NCBI GenBank assembly: GCA_002293295.1 | Contig: DBCY01000203.1 | Span: 1-5,384, forward strand | Reading direction: 5' to 3' | From: Ruminococcus sp. UBA946 | GTDB taxonomy: Bacteria > Bacillota > Clostridia > Oscillospirales > Ruminococcaceae | DNA: 5,384 bases | Shown: piece after piece, positions 1-5,384 of the stretch | Layout of the letters: the number at the start of each line of letters is the position of its first letter | Position numbering within the stretch: position 1 is the stretch's first letter | Program-made: the position numbers and the translations under genes | Notes under the pieces: generated by a model | What the model saw: the letters and a program-made list of their open reading frames with translations, nothing else | What the model was told of the DNA's origin: nothing | The model's database searches: none

Positions 1-465
1 GACCTAGATAAAAAACAATTTCCTTATTTTTATTATAAAAATAATTTTTATGTGTGTAATAAAGCAGAGGAAATTAAAAACGGTGTTTCATTTATTTTTG
101 ATTATGTATTATTCGGGTGGGAAAACAAATTTAAAAAAGGAGATACTAAAATAAAGTATCGGTCAGATGACACGCTAAACAAGGATAGACAACAGGAGTA
201 TTTTAATTCTGAAACAAGCGAAATAAAATTAAACAATGTTCGAAATTATATTAGCTCGGAATTAAATATTAGTGAAGGTATAGAAGAAATAGAGAATCAA
301 GAGTTTTTAGAAAAACTTTCGGATGATAAGCGGCAATTGGTAAATTTATTTTTTGAAGGTTACGAATATAAAGAGGTAGCCGAAATACTTAACACAAATA
401 TATCAGCGGTTCGCCGTAAACGTGAGAAAACTGGAAGGGAATATAATGCTTACGAACGGGAATAG
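1..465 (+). CDS. sigma-70 region 4-like helix-turn-helix protein, 5'-truncated by window edge
   Basis: The frame is open from base 1 to the TAG at 463-465 (154 visible residues), so the gene probably starts to the left. A GTG at 52 is in frame but has no Shine-Dalgarno sequence before it. The N-terminal visible part is rich in Tyr, Phe and Lys (PYFYYKNNFYV). The middle is polar and contains acidic stretches. The last ~45 residues (from FLEKLSDDKRQLVNLFF through EGYEYKEVAEILNTNISAVR to RKREKTGREY) have the spacing of a sigma-70 region 4 or LuxR-type helix-turn-helix: a helix ending in FFEGY, then KEVAEIL, a turn at NTNI and a recognition helix SAVRRKREK. Known relatives are small sigma-like regulators of phages and integrative elements that activate late or transfer genes, so a role in switching on the tail genes downstream is plausible but inferred. 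A strong terminator follows 10 bases after the stop. It could also be a plain DNA-binding protein without RNA polymerase contact. Confidence 0.6.
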   Translation, partial: DLDKKQFPYFYYKNNFYVCNKAEEIKNGVSFIFDYVLFGWENKFKKGDTKIKYRSDDTLNKDRQQEYFNSETSEIKLNNVRNYISSELNISEGIEEIENQEFLEKLSDDKRQLVNLFFEGYEYKEVAEILNTNISAVRRKREKTGREYNAYERE

Positions 466-475
466 AATATATTTG

Positions 476-509
476 CCTCCGCTGAATAAGCGGGGGATTT
501 TATTTTTTT
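476..509 (+). terminator. rho-independent terminator of the HTH gene
   Basis: CCTCCGC (476-482) pairs with GCGGGGG (490-496), giving a 7-bp stem with one G-T wobble and the loop TGAATAA. It is followed by ATTTTATTTTTTT. It lies just after the TAG of the regulator gene and should end that transcript. Confidence 0.85.
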
Positions 510-579
510 ATATTTATTCATAAAATGTTTAGTTTAATTCTACACAAAAACACCGTATTTGAACCCTATATAATAGAGG

Positions 580-591
580 GGCAATATTGCC
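580..591. repeat. 12-bp perfect palindrome, possible operator
   Basis: GGCAATATTGCC is self-complementary over its full length. It lies directly after a TATAAT-like hexamer (569-574). Its size suits a dimeric repressor site, but no second copy is visible in the window and the function is speculative. Confidence 0.3.
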
Positions 592-749
592 ATATTAAAG
601 TCAGACCAATAAATATATTATATATGTTATATTTGTCGGTGTGCCTTTACTTTTCCATAGGGGCAAAGGTACAGAATGCTATTTATATCAAAGTCCGTTC
701 GCCTTAATTATAAGTTTTCGTATTTCTTATTTTTAAAAGCGAACAACAC

Positions 750-808
750 TTCTTTCGTCCGCTATTGTTTTTTTGAGATGGGTAATAGCGGACTAAAGAA
801 TCATTTTT
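750..808 (+). terminator. 17-bp inverted repeat, terminator-like hairpin
   Basis: The left arm TTCTTTCGTCCGCTATT (750-766) pairs with the right arm AATAGCGGACTAAAGAA (784-800) with a single mismatch (C755-side position against T794), and the loop is 17 nt. A short T-run (804-808) follows. On the plus strand it could terminate transcription. The T-run is modest, so a processed RNA or a protein-binding site is also possible. Confidence 0.5.
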
Positions 809-853
809 GTATTACTCTCCTATTTTTCTAGCGATATTATATTATTTTATCTA

Positions 854-901
854 CCTCCGGCAGGGCTTCAACCTTTTGCCCTGCACGGGGGAATTTTTTT
901 T
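854..901 (+). terminator. strong rho-independent terminator
   Basis: CCTCCG (854-859) plus GCAGGGC (860-866) pairs with GCCCTGC (878-884), then a bulged A at 885, then CGGGGG (886-891). The stem is 13 bp with one wobble and the loop is 11 nt. It is followed by AA and eight Ts (894-901). No gene ends directly upstream, so it may terminate a non-coding RNA or act as a barrier or attenuator ahead of the tail operon. Confidence 0.85.
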
Positions 902-909
902 AACTATGC

Positions 910-947
910 TCTAAAACGTTGTAAAATGCGGTTGACGGCGTTTTAGA
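910..947. repeat. 9-bp inverted repeat
   Basis: TCTAAAACG (910-918) and CGTTTTAGA (939-947) are perfect inverted copies separated by 20 bases. Read on the minus strand, 902-917 is GTTTTAGAGCATAGTT, which resembles the 5' end of type II CRISPR repeats. There is only one such copy, so I call it an inverted repeat and not an array. Confidence 0.6.
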
Positions 948-951
948 TTAA

Positions 952-965
952 ATAAAGGATTTACA
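952..965 (+). repeat. 14-base direct repeat, copy 1
   Basis: ATAAAGGATTTACA here is repeated exactly at 1040-1053, with copies 88 bases apart. The second copy encodes IKDLQ in the gp10-like frame. The first copy lies outside any open frame (IKDLH then stop). It could be a duplication remnant of the gene's 5' end or a paired regulatory site. Confidence 0.6.
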
Positions 966-973
966 CTAATAAA

Positions 974-988
974 TTGCCATAGTGGCAA
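974..988. repeat. small hairpin upstream of the gp10-like gene
   Basis: TTGCCA (974-979) and TGGCAA (983-988) form a perfect 6-bp stem around a TAG loop. There is no T-run after it, so it is not a terminator. It may be a leader structure or an operator half-site. Confidence 0.35.
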
Positions 989-1010
989 AAACGATACATT
1001 TTAGTTGATT

Positions 1011-1015
1011 GGGGG
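1011..1015 (+). promoter_or_regulatory. possible degenerate ribosome binding site (GGGGG)
   Basis: A G5 tract lies 9 nt before the in-frame ATA at 1025. It would be a one-mismatch version of GGAGG. It matters because it would place the gp10-like start at ATA 1025. The competing site is AAAGGA (1042-1047) serving TTG 1061, whose 13-nt gap is long. Confidence 0.3.
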
Positions 1016-1024
1016 CATTTAAAT

Positions 1025-1492
1025 ATAGTATTTAAAAACATAAAGGATTTACAAAAACATTTGATTAAAAATTATATTACTCCGGCGTTAGAAAATGAAG
1101 TATCGGACGCGATAAAAGATACTGAATCAGATGTAATTGAACGTGAGGTTTATTCAGTCTTTAAACCGATTTATTATGATAGAAGAGGTTCCACGGGGGG
1201 CGGTTTAGGTTCGACCGATAATATGTATGCTGAAAGCTTTGTAAATGGTAATACCGTTTCTCTTAGCGTAGAAAACCAAACGCCGCCAAATGACAACTAT
1301 AAACACCGTAAATTTAGTCAATACTCGGTTGCTGAATCAGTTGAAACCGGAAAAGGATATGATTATTTCCCTAACGGCGAAATGGAATCCAGACCATTTA
1401 CGCAGAAAACGATTGAAGAATTGAAACGAAATAAACAACATATAAAGGCATTGAAAAAGTCGCTTGAAAGACGGGGACTTAAAATTAAATAA
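1025..1492 (+). CDS. HK97-gp10-like head-tail connector / tail completion protein
   Basis: This is a small structural protein of the phage head-tail joint or tail module. It has 155 residues from ATA 1025, or 143 from the first conventional start, TTG 1061. The frame is open from 983 with no in-frame ATG before 1061. Starting at 1025 adds a sensible N-terminus (VFKNIKDLQKHLIKNY). The body shows the pattern I associate with this family: an N-terminal helix with many charged residues (ENEVSDAIKDTESDVI), then VYSVFKPIYYDRRG with a Gly-rich turn (STGGGLGSTDNMY), a beta-strand part (FVNGNTVSLSVEN), then VETGKGYDYF, and ESRPFTQKTIEEL before a basic C-terminal helix (IKALKKSLERRGLKIK). The RPF segment followed by a long helix and KKSL..RG is typical of gp10-like proteins beside tape measures. 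The stop TAA overlaps the next gene's AAGGAG, indicating translational coupling. The family call is from memory of the pattern, not a search. Confidence 0.6.
   Translation: MVFKNIKDLQKHLIKNYITPALENEVSDAIKDTESDVIEREVYSVFKPIYYDRRGSTGGGLGSTDNMYAESFVNGNTVSLSVENQTPPNDNYKHRKFSQYSVAESVETGKGYDYFPNGEMESRPFTQKTIEELKRNKQHIKALKKSLERRGLKIK
1040..1053 (+). repeat. 14-base direct repeat, copy 2
   Basis: This is an exact second copy of ATAAAGGATTTACA (first at 952-965). It lies inside the extended gp10-like frame, where it reads I-K-D-L-Q, and it contains the AAAGGA that could serve TTG 1061. Confidence 0.6.
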
Positions 1493-1496
1493 GGAG
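1491..1496 (+). promoter_or_regulatory. ribosome binding site of the tape-measure gene
   Basis: AAGGAG overlaps the TAA stop of the preceding gene. Nine bases further, at 1506, the in-frame codon is ATA, not ATG. The nearby ATG at 1499 is only 2 nt away and opens a 5-codon frame (MFYKF), and the GTG at 1530 is 33 nt away. This site therefore points to ATA as the start. Confidence 0.75.
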
Positions 1497-1505
1497 TGAT
1501 GTTTT

Positions 1506-1730
1506 ATAAATTTTGATGATACCTTAAAGGTGCTAGCTTCAGTCCAGCTTAAGACCGACAACAGAGAATTGCAAAAGCAGTTAGCGGATATACAGAATCA
1601 AATTAATAATCTTAAGGGATTAAATATAAATACCCATATAAACACGAATGCAAAGCAGACAGCGGCAGAAATAAAGACAGCTAAAACCGCCACTGATGAG
1701 TTTGCCAATGCTCTTGGTTCTTTGCTGTAA
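1506..1730 (+). CDS. tail tape-measure protein, N-terminal segment (frame-shifted from the main body)
   Basis: From ATA 1506 this frame gives 74 codons ending at TAA 1728-1730. The beginning, INFDDTLKVLASVQLKTD, then NRELQKQLADIQNQINNLKG, is a predicted coiled coil. A Thr/Asn/Lys-rich stretch and TATDEFANALGSLL follow. This is how many Firmicutes phage tape measures begin (an SVQLKT-type strand, a coiled coil, then a small linker). The downstream frame -1 picks up at FAVSAGLLKSLEIAVG, which continues the protein naturally. The conventional first start, GTG 1530, would remove the first eight residues and has no ribosome binding site, so I prefer 1506. With one extra base near 1722 the two segments join as ALGS-F-AVSAGLLKSL. 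Alone, this piece would be a non-functional short peptide. Confidence 0.65.
   Translation: MNFDDTLKVLASVQLKTDNRELQKQLADIQNQINNLKGLNINTHINTNAKQTAAEIKTAKTATDEFANALGSLL
1700..1730 (+). other. -1 frame junction inside the tape-measure gene
   Basis: The upstream frame closes at TAA 1728-1730, and the downstream frame opens after the TGA at 1697-1699, so the change must occur within these ~30 bases. No good X-XXY-YYZ slippery heptamer is present. The best T-rich spot is TTCTTTG (1718-1724), and its codons would re-pair poorly. A deletion of one T from the TCTTTG run explains the two frames simply. Confidence 0.7.
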
Positions 1731-4700
1731 GTGCAGGACTTTTAAAGTCTTTAGAGATAGCTGTAGGATTAATCAAAAATTGTGTTGAGGAATCAATTAA
1801 ACTAGAAACTAACCTTGCCAATATCCAGAAAACTAGTAATATAGATGACTTAGGACTTGAAAAAATAAGAGATGATATTTACGACCTAGGAAGAATTATT
1901 CCCTTAACAACAGATGAAATATCAAAAATATATGAAATTGCCGGACAGTTAAATATACCCACGTCAGACATGAAAGAATTTGCCGAAACCGTATCGGCAA
2001 TAGCGGCAAGTACAAAACTTTCAGCGGAAAATGCGGCTTTGTTTCTAGCTAGATACCAAAATATTACAGGTCTCAACTCTAAAGAGTTGGTTAATTTCTC
2101 ATCTGCGTTAATTGCGTTAGGAAATAATAGTGCTGCGACAGAACAGCAAATTTCAGACTTTTCACTTAGAATAGCTTCAGCGGCGGATATTGCAGGGTTT
2201 AGCAGTGCTGAAATACTTGCTTTTTCTACAACTCTTGCAAGTGCCGGAATGCAGTCACAAGCCGCAGGAAGCAGTATAAGCAGATTGATAAACAACATAA
2301 ATTTAGCAGTGTCGACAGGTGCGCCAGAGCTTGAACACTATGCCATAGTAGCGAATCAAACATCACAGGAGTTTAGCCAATTATTTAAGGATAATCCAGC
2401 TGAAGCGGTTTTTCAATTTATTGCAGGGCTTGATGATGTGAACCGCTTAGGTATGAACACAATACAAGTGTTAGATGAAATGAATATATCTGAAATCCGT
2501 GTTTCTGACACTCTAAGACGGTTAAGCAATGCAGAGGATGTATTAAAAGAATCATTAATTTTATCGAACGCAGAATTTGAAAAAGGTACCGCCCTTCAGA
2601 TTGAAGCTGAAAAGAGATACGAGACCACGGCTTCACAGATTCAAATTATGAATAGTGCATTTGACCGGGTTAAGTCATCAATAGGCGATAGTTTTTTACC
2701 CATTATTAATGATATTGTATCGGGAATTTCTACAGCTTCTAACACCGCCGCTGAATTTGCAGAGGACAATCAAACTTTAATCCAGATTTTAGGCATTCTG
2801 GGTGCTAGTGTTACAACGGGTGCCGGAATACTTGGAAGTTATACAGTAGCTTCTAAAGCCTTGAATTTAGTGCAAAAACAGCTTGCTGTTAGTGCCGGAG
2901 CCGCAGGAGCAGCACAAGGCGGTTTTTTGAAAACTCTAGTGTCTTCAAACGTGGGTAAACTGTCACTAGCTTTAACTGGACTTGTTGCGGTTCTTGGAAC
3001 CGTAGCAATTGCCTATAACAATCATAAAGAGAACCTAAAGCAATCCGTAGACCTAACCGCAAAAGAAGCTGAAGCAAGCACAAAGCTAACACGCCGCTTA
3101 CAGCCTTTAGCTGAAGAATTTGAAACGCTTGCTAAAATTGAAAACAGAACAATCGAAGAAGAAACCCGATTAAAAACAATTAATGATGAACTGATTAAAA
3201 CTTTTGGAACTAAGAACCTTCAATTACAGGATTTAACAAGTAATACAGATGATTATATTCAAAAAATCAGGCAGCTTACCGCTGAAGAACAAGAACGAAA
3301 CCGTGTTGACCTTATGCTTGCACAAAGGGCGGCTGAAGACCTAGCACTATCTGATTTAAGTTTTTTCGGGATTGATTCAACTCAAAGTGCCAGTATTACA
3401 AATGCTTTATCAAGCTTAGACAATCTTAACTCAGAAATCGAACGCAGTAAAAATGCTATTATAGAGTTTGAAAAAGAATACGGGCAGACCGAACAGGGTA
3501 ATTTATTAATTGGTATTCAATCTGACTATATAGATAAAATCATGCCAGAATATGAAAAAGCAAGGGAAGCACTGGACGGATATATTCAATCCACTGTACG
3601 CCTTGCAGAACAAGAATACATACTCCAAAATGGTATCCCGAAAACTGCGACAGAACAAAATAAGCTGAATCAATTTGTATTAGAAGCAGTCGGAGATTAT
3701 TCCTCATTAAATGGAATAATAGAAGGGTTTATCACTAATTTTACAATCCTTGAAAAGCCGCTCGAAGAAACAGAAAATAATTTTAGCTTACTGACTGATT
3801 CTGTTACTGATTTTTCAAAGGAACTTAAAACCGCTGAAGACAGTATAAAAGAAATAAATACAATTATTGATACACTGAATCAAAATAATGTTTTATCTGC
3901 TGAACAAGTTTTGTCACTTGTAGATAATTATGGTATTTTAAGTGAACAATTTACAAAAGTTGAAGGCGGCTATAAACTTGAAATTGGAGTTTTAGAAGAA
4001 CTCAGGCAAAAGCAAATTGAAGTAGCTGCCGTAACTCGAAATGCCGCACTGGAACAGACGAAAGTTATTAATTCGGGCTTGCTTGACAGGATAAAAGCTT
4101 ATGACGAAGAAATAACAAAATTAAATAACCTTGCTACAACACAAATTGCCGTTGCAAAATTAACCGCACAAGCTCAGCAAATGTCATTAAGTATAAATTC
4201 TGCCACAGACCAAAAAGAATTTACAAGGTTAAAGGGTATAATTGATGAACTTAATAGCCTTGCAGAGGCTTATAAAGCAACCGATATATTTGCAAAGGAC
4301 TTTTATAATACGCTTGGAACTGATAATAAAAATAGTGGTTCATCCGCTAAACCCGAAACTGTAAATTATAATTCGCTCTTTGATTGGGAAAATCGGGAAA
4401 ATGAGCTTGCTTATAATTTAGGACAAAAAACATCAGAGGAATATTGGAACGGCTATCAAGAAATATGGGATAAATTTTCTGCTCAGTATGCAAATAATTC
4501 AAAGGAATGGCTTAATTTTCAAGACAGCCAGCTTGTTACAATGTATAGGGGTATGCAGTCGGTAAACGAAGAAAAAGCAAGAGAAGCCGAAGTCGAAAGC
4601 GAAAAACGGCTTGACCGTATGCGGAATATGCTCAAACAAATTGAATCACAGATGGAAAAAGAAGCAGACATTACTCAGGATTTAGTCAATCCCCTAGAGA

Positions 4701-5278
4701 AACAAACTGATATTCTTGAAGAACAAGCCGATATTGAAGAACGAAAATTAAAATTATTGGAGGCAGAAAAGAAGCTCAGAGGTGAAATGAATAACTCCAG
4801 TAAATATACTCGTGTCGTTCTTGGTGCTAACGGTATGCAGTCTTACCGTGCAGACCCTGATAATCAAGCTCGGATTGAAACGGCACAAGCGGAATACAAT
4901 AGTGCTTTATCAGATATGCAACCCGAAACCGCTAAAAAAATACTGGTTGACGGTAAATATACGACTTTAAGCAATTATCAAAAAATAACACCTGACACCA
5001 ATTTAATGAATACATCATCAAAAATTCAATCAGATTTAAATAATATATTTCCTTATAATTTTGGTAATACATTCGGTAATATAGCAGGGCAAATGTATAA
5101 TTCTATTTATAATCCCCCTGCGACAGAAAACGGAAAAGAAAATAGCCAATTAACTGTTGGAAGCATAGCTATTTATGCAAACGAAGGCGAAAGCTTCGAC
5201 GAATTAGTTGATAGATTAGCAAATGGTATTAAATTGAGTGTAGAACAGCAACAGTATTCTAACAAAAATAGAAAATAG
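1724..5278 (+). CDS. phage tail tape-measure protein, main body
   Basis: The protein sets tail length and is threaded inside the tail tube before DNA ejection. The frame is open from 1700 to TAG 5276-5278. The first in-frame ATG, at 1970, lies mid-domain and has no ribosome binding site, so it is an internal Met. In the reconstructed ~1,257-residue protein, residues ~75-330 match the conserved PhageMin_Tail/TIGR01760 style core: KLETNLANIQKTSNI, LGRIIPLTTDEISKIYEIAG, FAETVSAIAASTKLSAENAA, SSALIALGNNSAATEQQI, AGMQSQAAGSSISRLI and FIAGLDDV. Two hydrophobic segments follow, near 424 (LIQILGILGASVTTGAGIL) and 485-506 (LSLALTGLVAVLGTVAIAY), of the kind thought to help membrane passage. After that comes a long helical, Glu/Lys/Gln-rich region to ~1,150, with a strong coiled coil near KQIESQMEKEADITQDL, and a globular tail ending in VGSIAIYANEGESFDELV. 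I see no peptidase or lysozyme domain. At 0.15 nm per residue this would suit a tail near 190 nm. Confidence 0.9.
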   Translation, partial: AVSAGLLKSLEIAVGLIKNCVEESIKLETNLANIQKTSNIDDLGLEKIRDDIYDLGRIIPLTTDEISKIYEIAGQLNIPTSDMKEFAETVSAIAASTKLSAENAALFLARYQNITGLNSKELVNFSSALIALGNNSAATEQQISDFSLRIASAADIAGFSSAEILAFSTTLASAGMQSQAAGSSISRLINNINLAVSTGAPELEHYAIVANQTSQEFSQLFKDNPAEAVFQFIAGLDDVNRLGMNTIQVLDEMNISEIRVSDTLRRLSNAEDVLKESLILSNAEFEKGTALQIEAEKRYETTASQIQIMNSAFDRVKSSIGDSFLPIINDIVSGISTASNTAAEFAEDNQTLIQILGILGASVTTGAGILGSYTVASKALNLVQKQLAVSAGAAGAAQGGFLKTLVSSNVGKLSLALTGLVAVLGTVAIAYNNHKENLKQSVDLTAKEAEASTKLTRRLQPLAEEFETLAKIENRTIEEETRLKTINDELIKTFGTKNLQLQDLTSNTDDYIQKIRQLTAEEQERNRVDLMLAQRAAEDLALSDLSFFGIDSTQSASITNALSSLDNLNSEIERSKNAIIEFEKEYGQTEQGNLLIGIQSDYIDKIMPEYEKAREALDGYIQSTVRLAEQEYILQNGIPKTATEQNKLNQFVLEAVGDYSSLNGIIEGFITNFTILEKPLEETENNFSLLTDSVTDFSKELKTAEDSIKEINTIIDTLNQNNVLSAEQVLSLVDNYGILSEQFTKVEGGYKLEIGVLEELRQKQIEVAAVTRNAALEQTKVINSGLLDRIKAYDEEITKLNNLATTQIAVAKLTAQAQQMSLSINSATDQKEFTRLKGIIDELNSLAEAYKATDIFAKDFYNTLGTDNKNSGSSAKPETVNYNSLFDWENRENELAYNLGQKTSEEYWNGYQEIWDKFSAQYANNSKEWLNFQDSQLVTMYRGMQSVNEEKAREAEVESEKRLDRMRNMLKQIESQMEKEADITQDLVNPLEKQTDILEEQADIEERKLKLLEAEKKLRGEMNNSSKYTRVVLGANGMQSYRADPDNQARIETAQAEYNSALSDMQPETAKKILVDGKYTTLSNYQKITPDTNLMNTSSKIQSDLNNIFPYNFGNTFGNIAGQMYNSIYNPPATENGKENSQLTVGSIAIYANEGESFDELVDRLANGIKLSVEQQQYSNKNRK

Positions 5279-5283
5279 GTGAT
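5277..5283 (+). promoter_or_regulatory. ribosome binding site of the downstream gene
   Basis: AGGTGAT is a 7-base match to the extended Shine-Dalgarno sequence complementary to the 16S rRNA 3' end, and it overlaps the TAG of the tape-measure gene. It lies a few bases before ATA 5288, a normal aligned spacing. A GTG at 5279 is in the same frame but falls inside this site and has no ribosome binding site of its own. Confidence 0.65.
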
Positions 5284-5287
5284 TTGT

Positions 5288-5384
5288 ATAGAACAAAAAA
5301 ATTTAATAAAAGCAGCTGATAGCATTGCTGAATCAATTATATATTCAGTTAATAAGACAGTAGATAAAATAGAATTTGATAAAA
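5288..5384 (+). CDS. start of a downstream tail-module protein, truncated by window edge
   Basis: From ATA 5288 the frame stays open to the right edge (32 codons visible) and reads IEQKNLIKAADSIAES, then IIYSVNKTVDKIEFDK. This is an amphipathic helix with no signal peptide. The visible part has no in-frame ATG, GTG or TTG after 5288. A GTG at 5279, directly after the previous stop, would add three residues (V-I-C). Its place after the tape measure suggests a distal-tail, baseplate or small tail-associated protein. The N-terminus reminds me of short clostridial phage proteins with a helix followed by a small beta-barrel, but that part lies outside the window and the assignment is a guess. Confidence 0.5.
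   Translation, partial: MEQKNLIKAADSIAESIIYSVNKTVDKIEFDK

Larger units (their letters stand above)
466..1024. other. gene-poor intergenic region with stacked hairpins
   Basis: About 560 bases lie between the regulator and the first tail gene. The only long frame (525-707, 60 codons) has no Shine-Dalgarno sequence and an implausible composition, so I do not call it a gene. The stretch holds three hairpins, a 12-bp palindrome, a weak inverted repeat (GTGCCTTT 641-648 with AAAGGTAC 665-672), a second one (GTTCGC 697-702 with GCGAAC 739-744), a 9-bp inverted repeat near 910-947, a small hairpin at 974-988, and half of a 14-base direct repeat. I see no convincing sigma-70 promoter. A TATAAT occurs at 569-574 but has no matching -35 box, and TTGACG occurs at 932-937 but has no good -10 box. 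If the tail genes are transcribed from here, the promoter is of an unusual, perhaps phage-specific, type, or they are reached by antitermination. Confidence 0.6.

Noticed and set aside
569..574. TATAAT as a sigma-70 promoter
   Set aside because: The sequence 16-18 bases upstream is A-rich and unlike TTGACA, and no supported gene follows before two terminator-like hairpins.
525..707. 60-codon open frame in the intergenic region
   Set aside because: No ribosome binding site, an odd residue mix and overlap with palindromic and hairpin sequence. It looks like chance in AT-rich DNA.
902..947. CRISPR array
   Set aside because: Only one partial repeat-like copy, an inverted rather than direct second element, and no cas gene in the window. 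Kept only as a low-weight finding.
932..960. TTGACG as a -35 box for the tail operon
   Set aside because: At the proper spacing the -10 position reads AAGGAT, and closer AT-rich hexamers are only 6-11 bases away.
1337..1561. 74-codon minus-strand open frame
   Set aside because: Overlaps the conserved end of the gp10-like gene and the start of the tape-measure gene. No ribosome binding site or recognisable product.
1970..1972. ATG 1970 as the true start of the tape-measure gene
   Set aside because: No Shine-Dalgarno sequence before it, and typical tape-measure sequence continues in the same frame for over 80 codons upstream.
1879..2298. 139-codon open frame on the minus strand
   Set aside because: Lies wholly inside the conserved tape-measure core and reads as a reverse-strand shadow with biased Ala/Ser/Leu content.

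Overview
This is an AT-rich window with the layout of a phage or prophage tail module from a low-GC, Firmicutes-type (probably clostridial) host. The evidence is Shine-Dalgarno sequences that overlap the preceding stop codons, hairpin-plus-T-run terminators, all supported genes on the plus strand, and a tape-measure protein of more than 1,100 residues. The host assignment is inferred from composition and signals only.

Layout: (1) 1-465, the C-terminal end of a sigma-70 region 4-like helix-turn-helix protein that runs in from the left edge. (2) 466-1024, about 560 bases with no convincing gene. It holds three hairpins (two clear rho-independent terminators and a long inverted repeat), a 12-bp palindrome, a 9-bp inverted repeat whose minus strand resembles the start of a type II CRISPR repeat, and one copy of a 14-base direct repeat. 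(3) 1025 (or 1061)-1492, a small HK97-gp10-like head-tail connection or tail protein. (4) 1506-5278, a tail tape-measure protein (TMP) split between two reading frames. The N-terminal coiled coil is in one frame (to 1730) and the rest in the -1 frame (open from 1700). Adding one base near 1722 would restore a single protein of about 1,257 residues. (5) 5288-5384, the first codons of another tail-module gene, cut by the right edge.

The most unusual feature is start-codon use. The TMP has a good SD (AAGGAG) at normal spacing, but the codon there is ATA, with no in-frame ATG, GTG or TTG until 1530. The gene after it has AGGTGAT followed by ATA, and the gp10-like gene has an ATA 9 nt after a G5 tract and no in-frame ATG upstream of its conserved body. 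Three consecutive genes with ATA where ATG is expected, yet otherwise open, suggest either real AUA initiation or a systematic G-to-A loss at starts. I cannot decide between these from this window.

The gp10-like protein, the TMP and the downstream gene would be co-transcribed and translationally coupled to build a long non-contractile or contractile tail. No capsid, portal or terminase gene lies between the regulator and the tail genes, so this is either a rearranged or minimal element or a mosaic junction.
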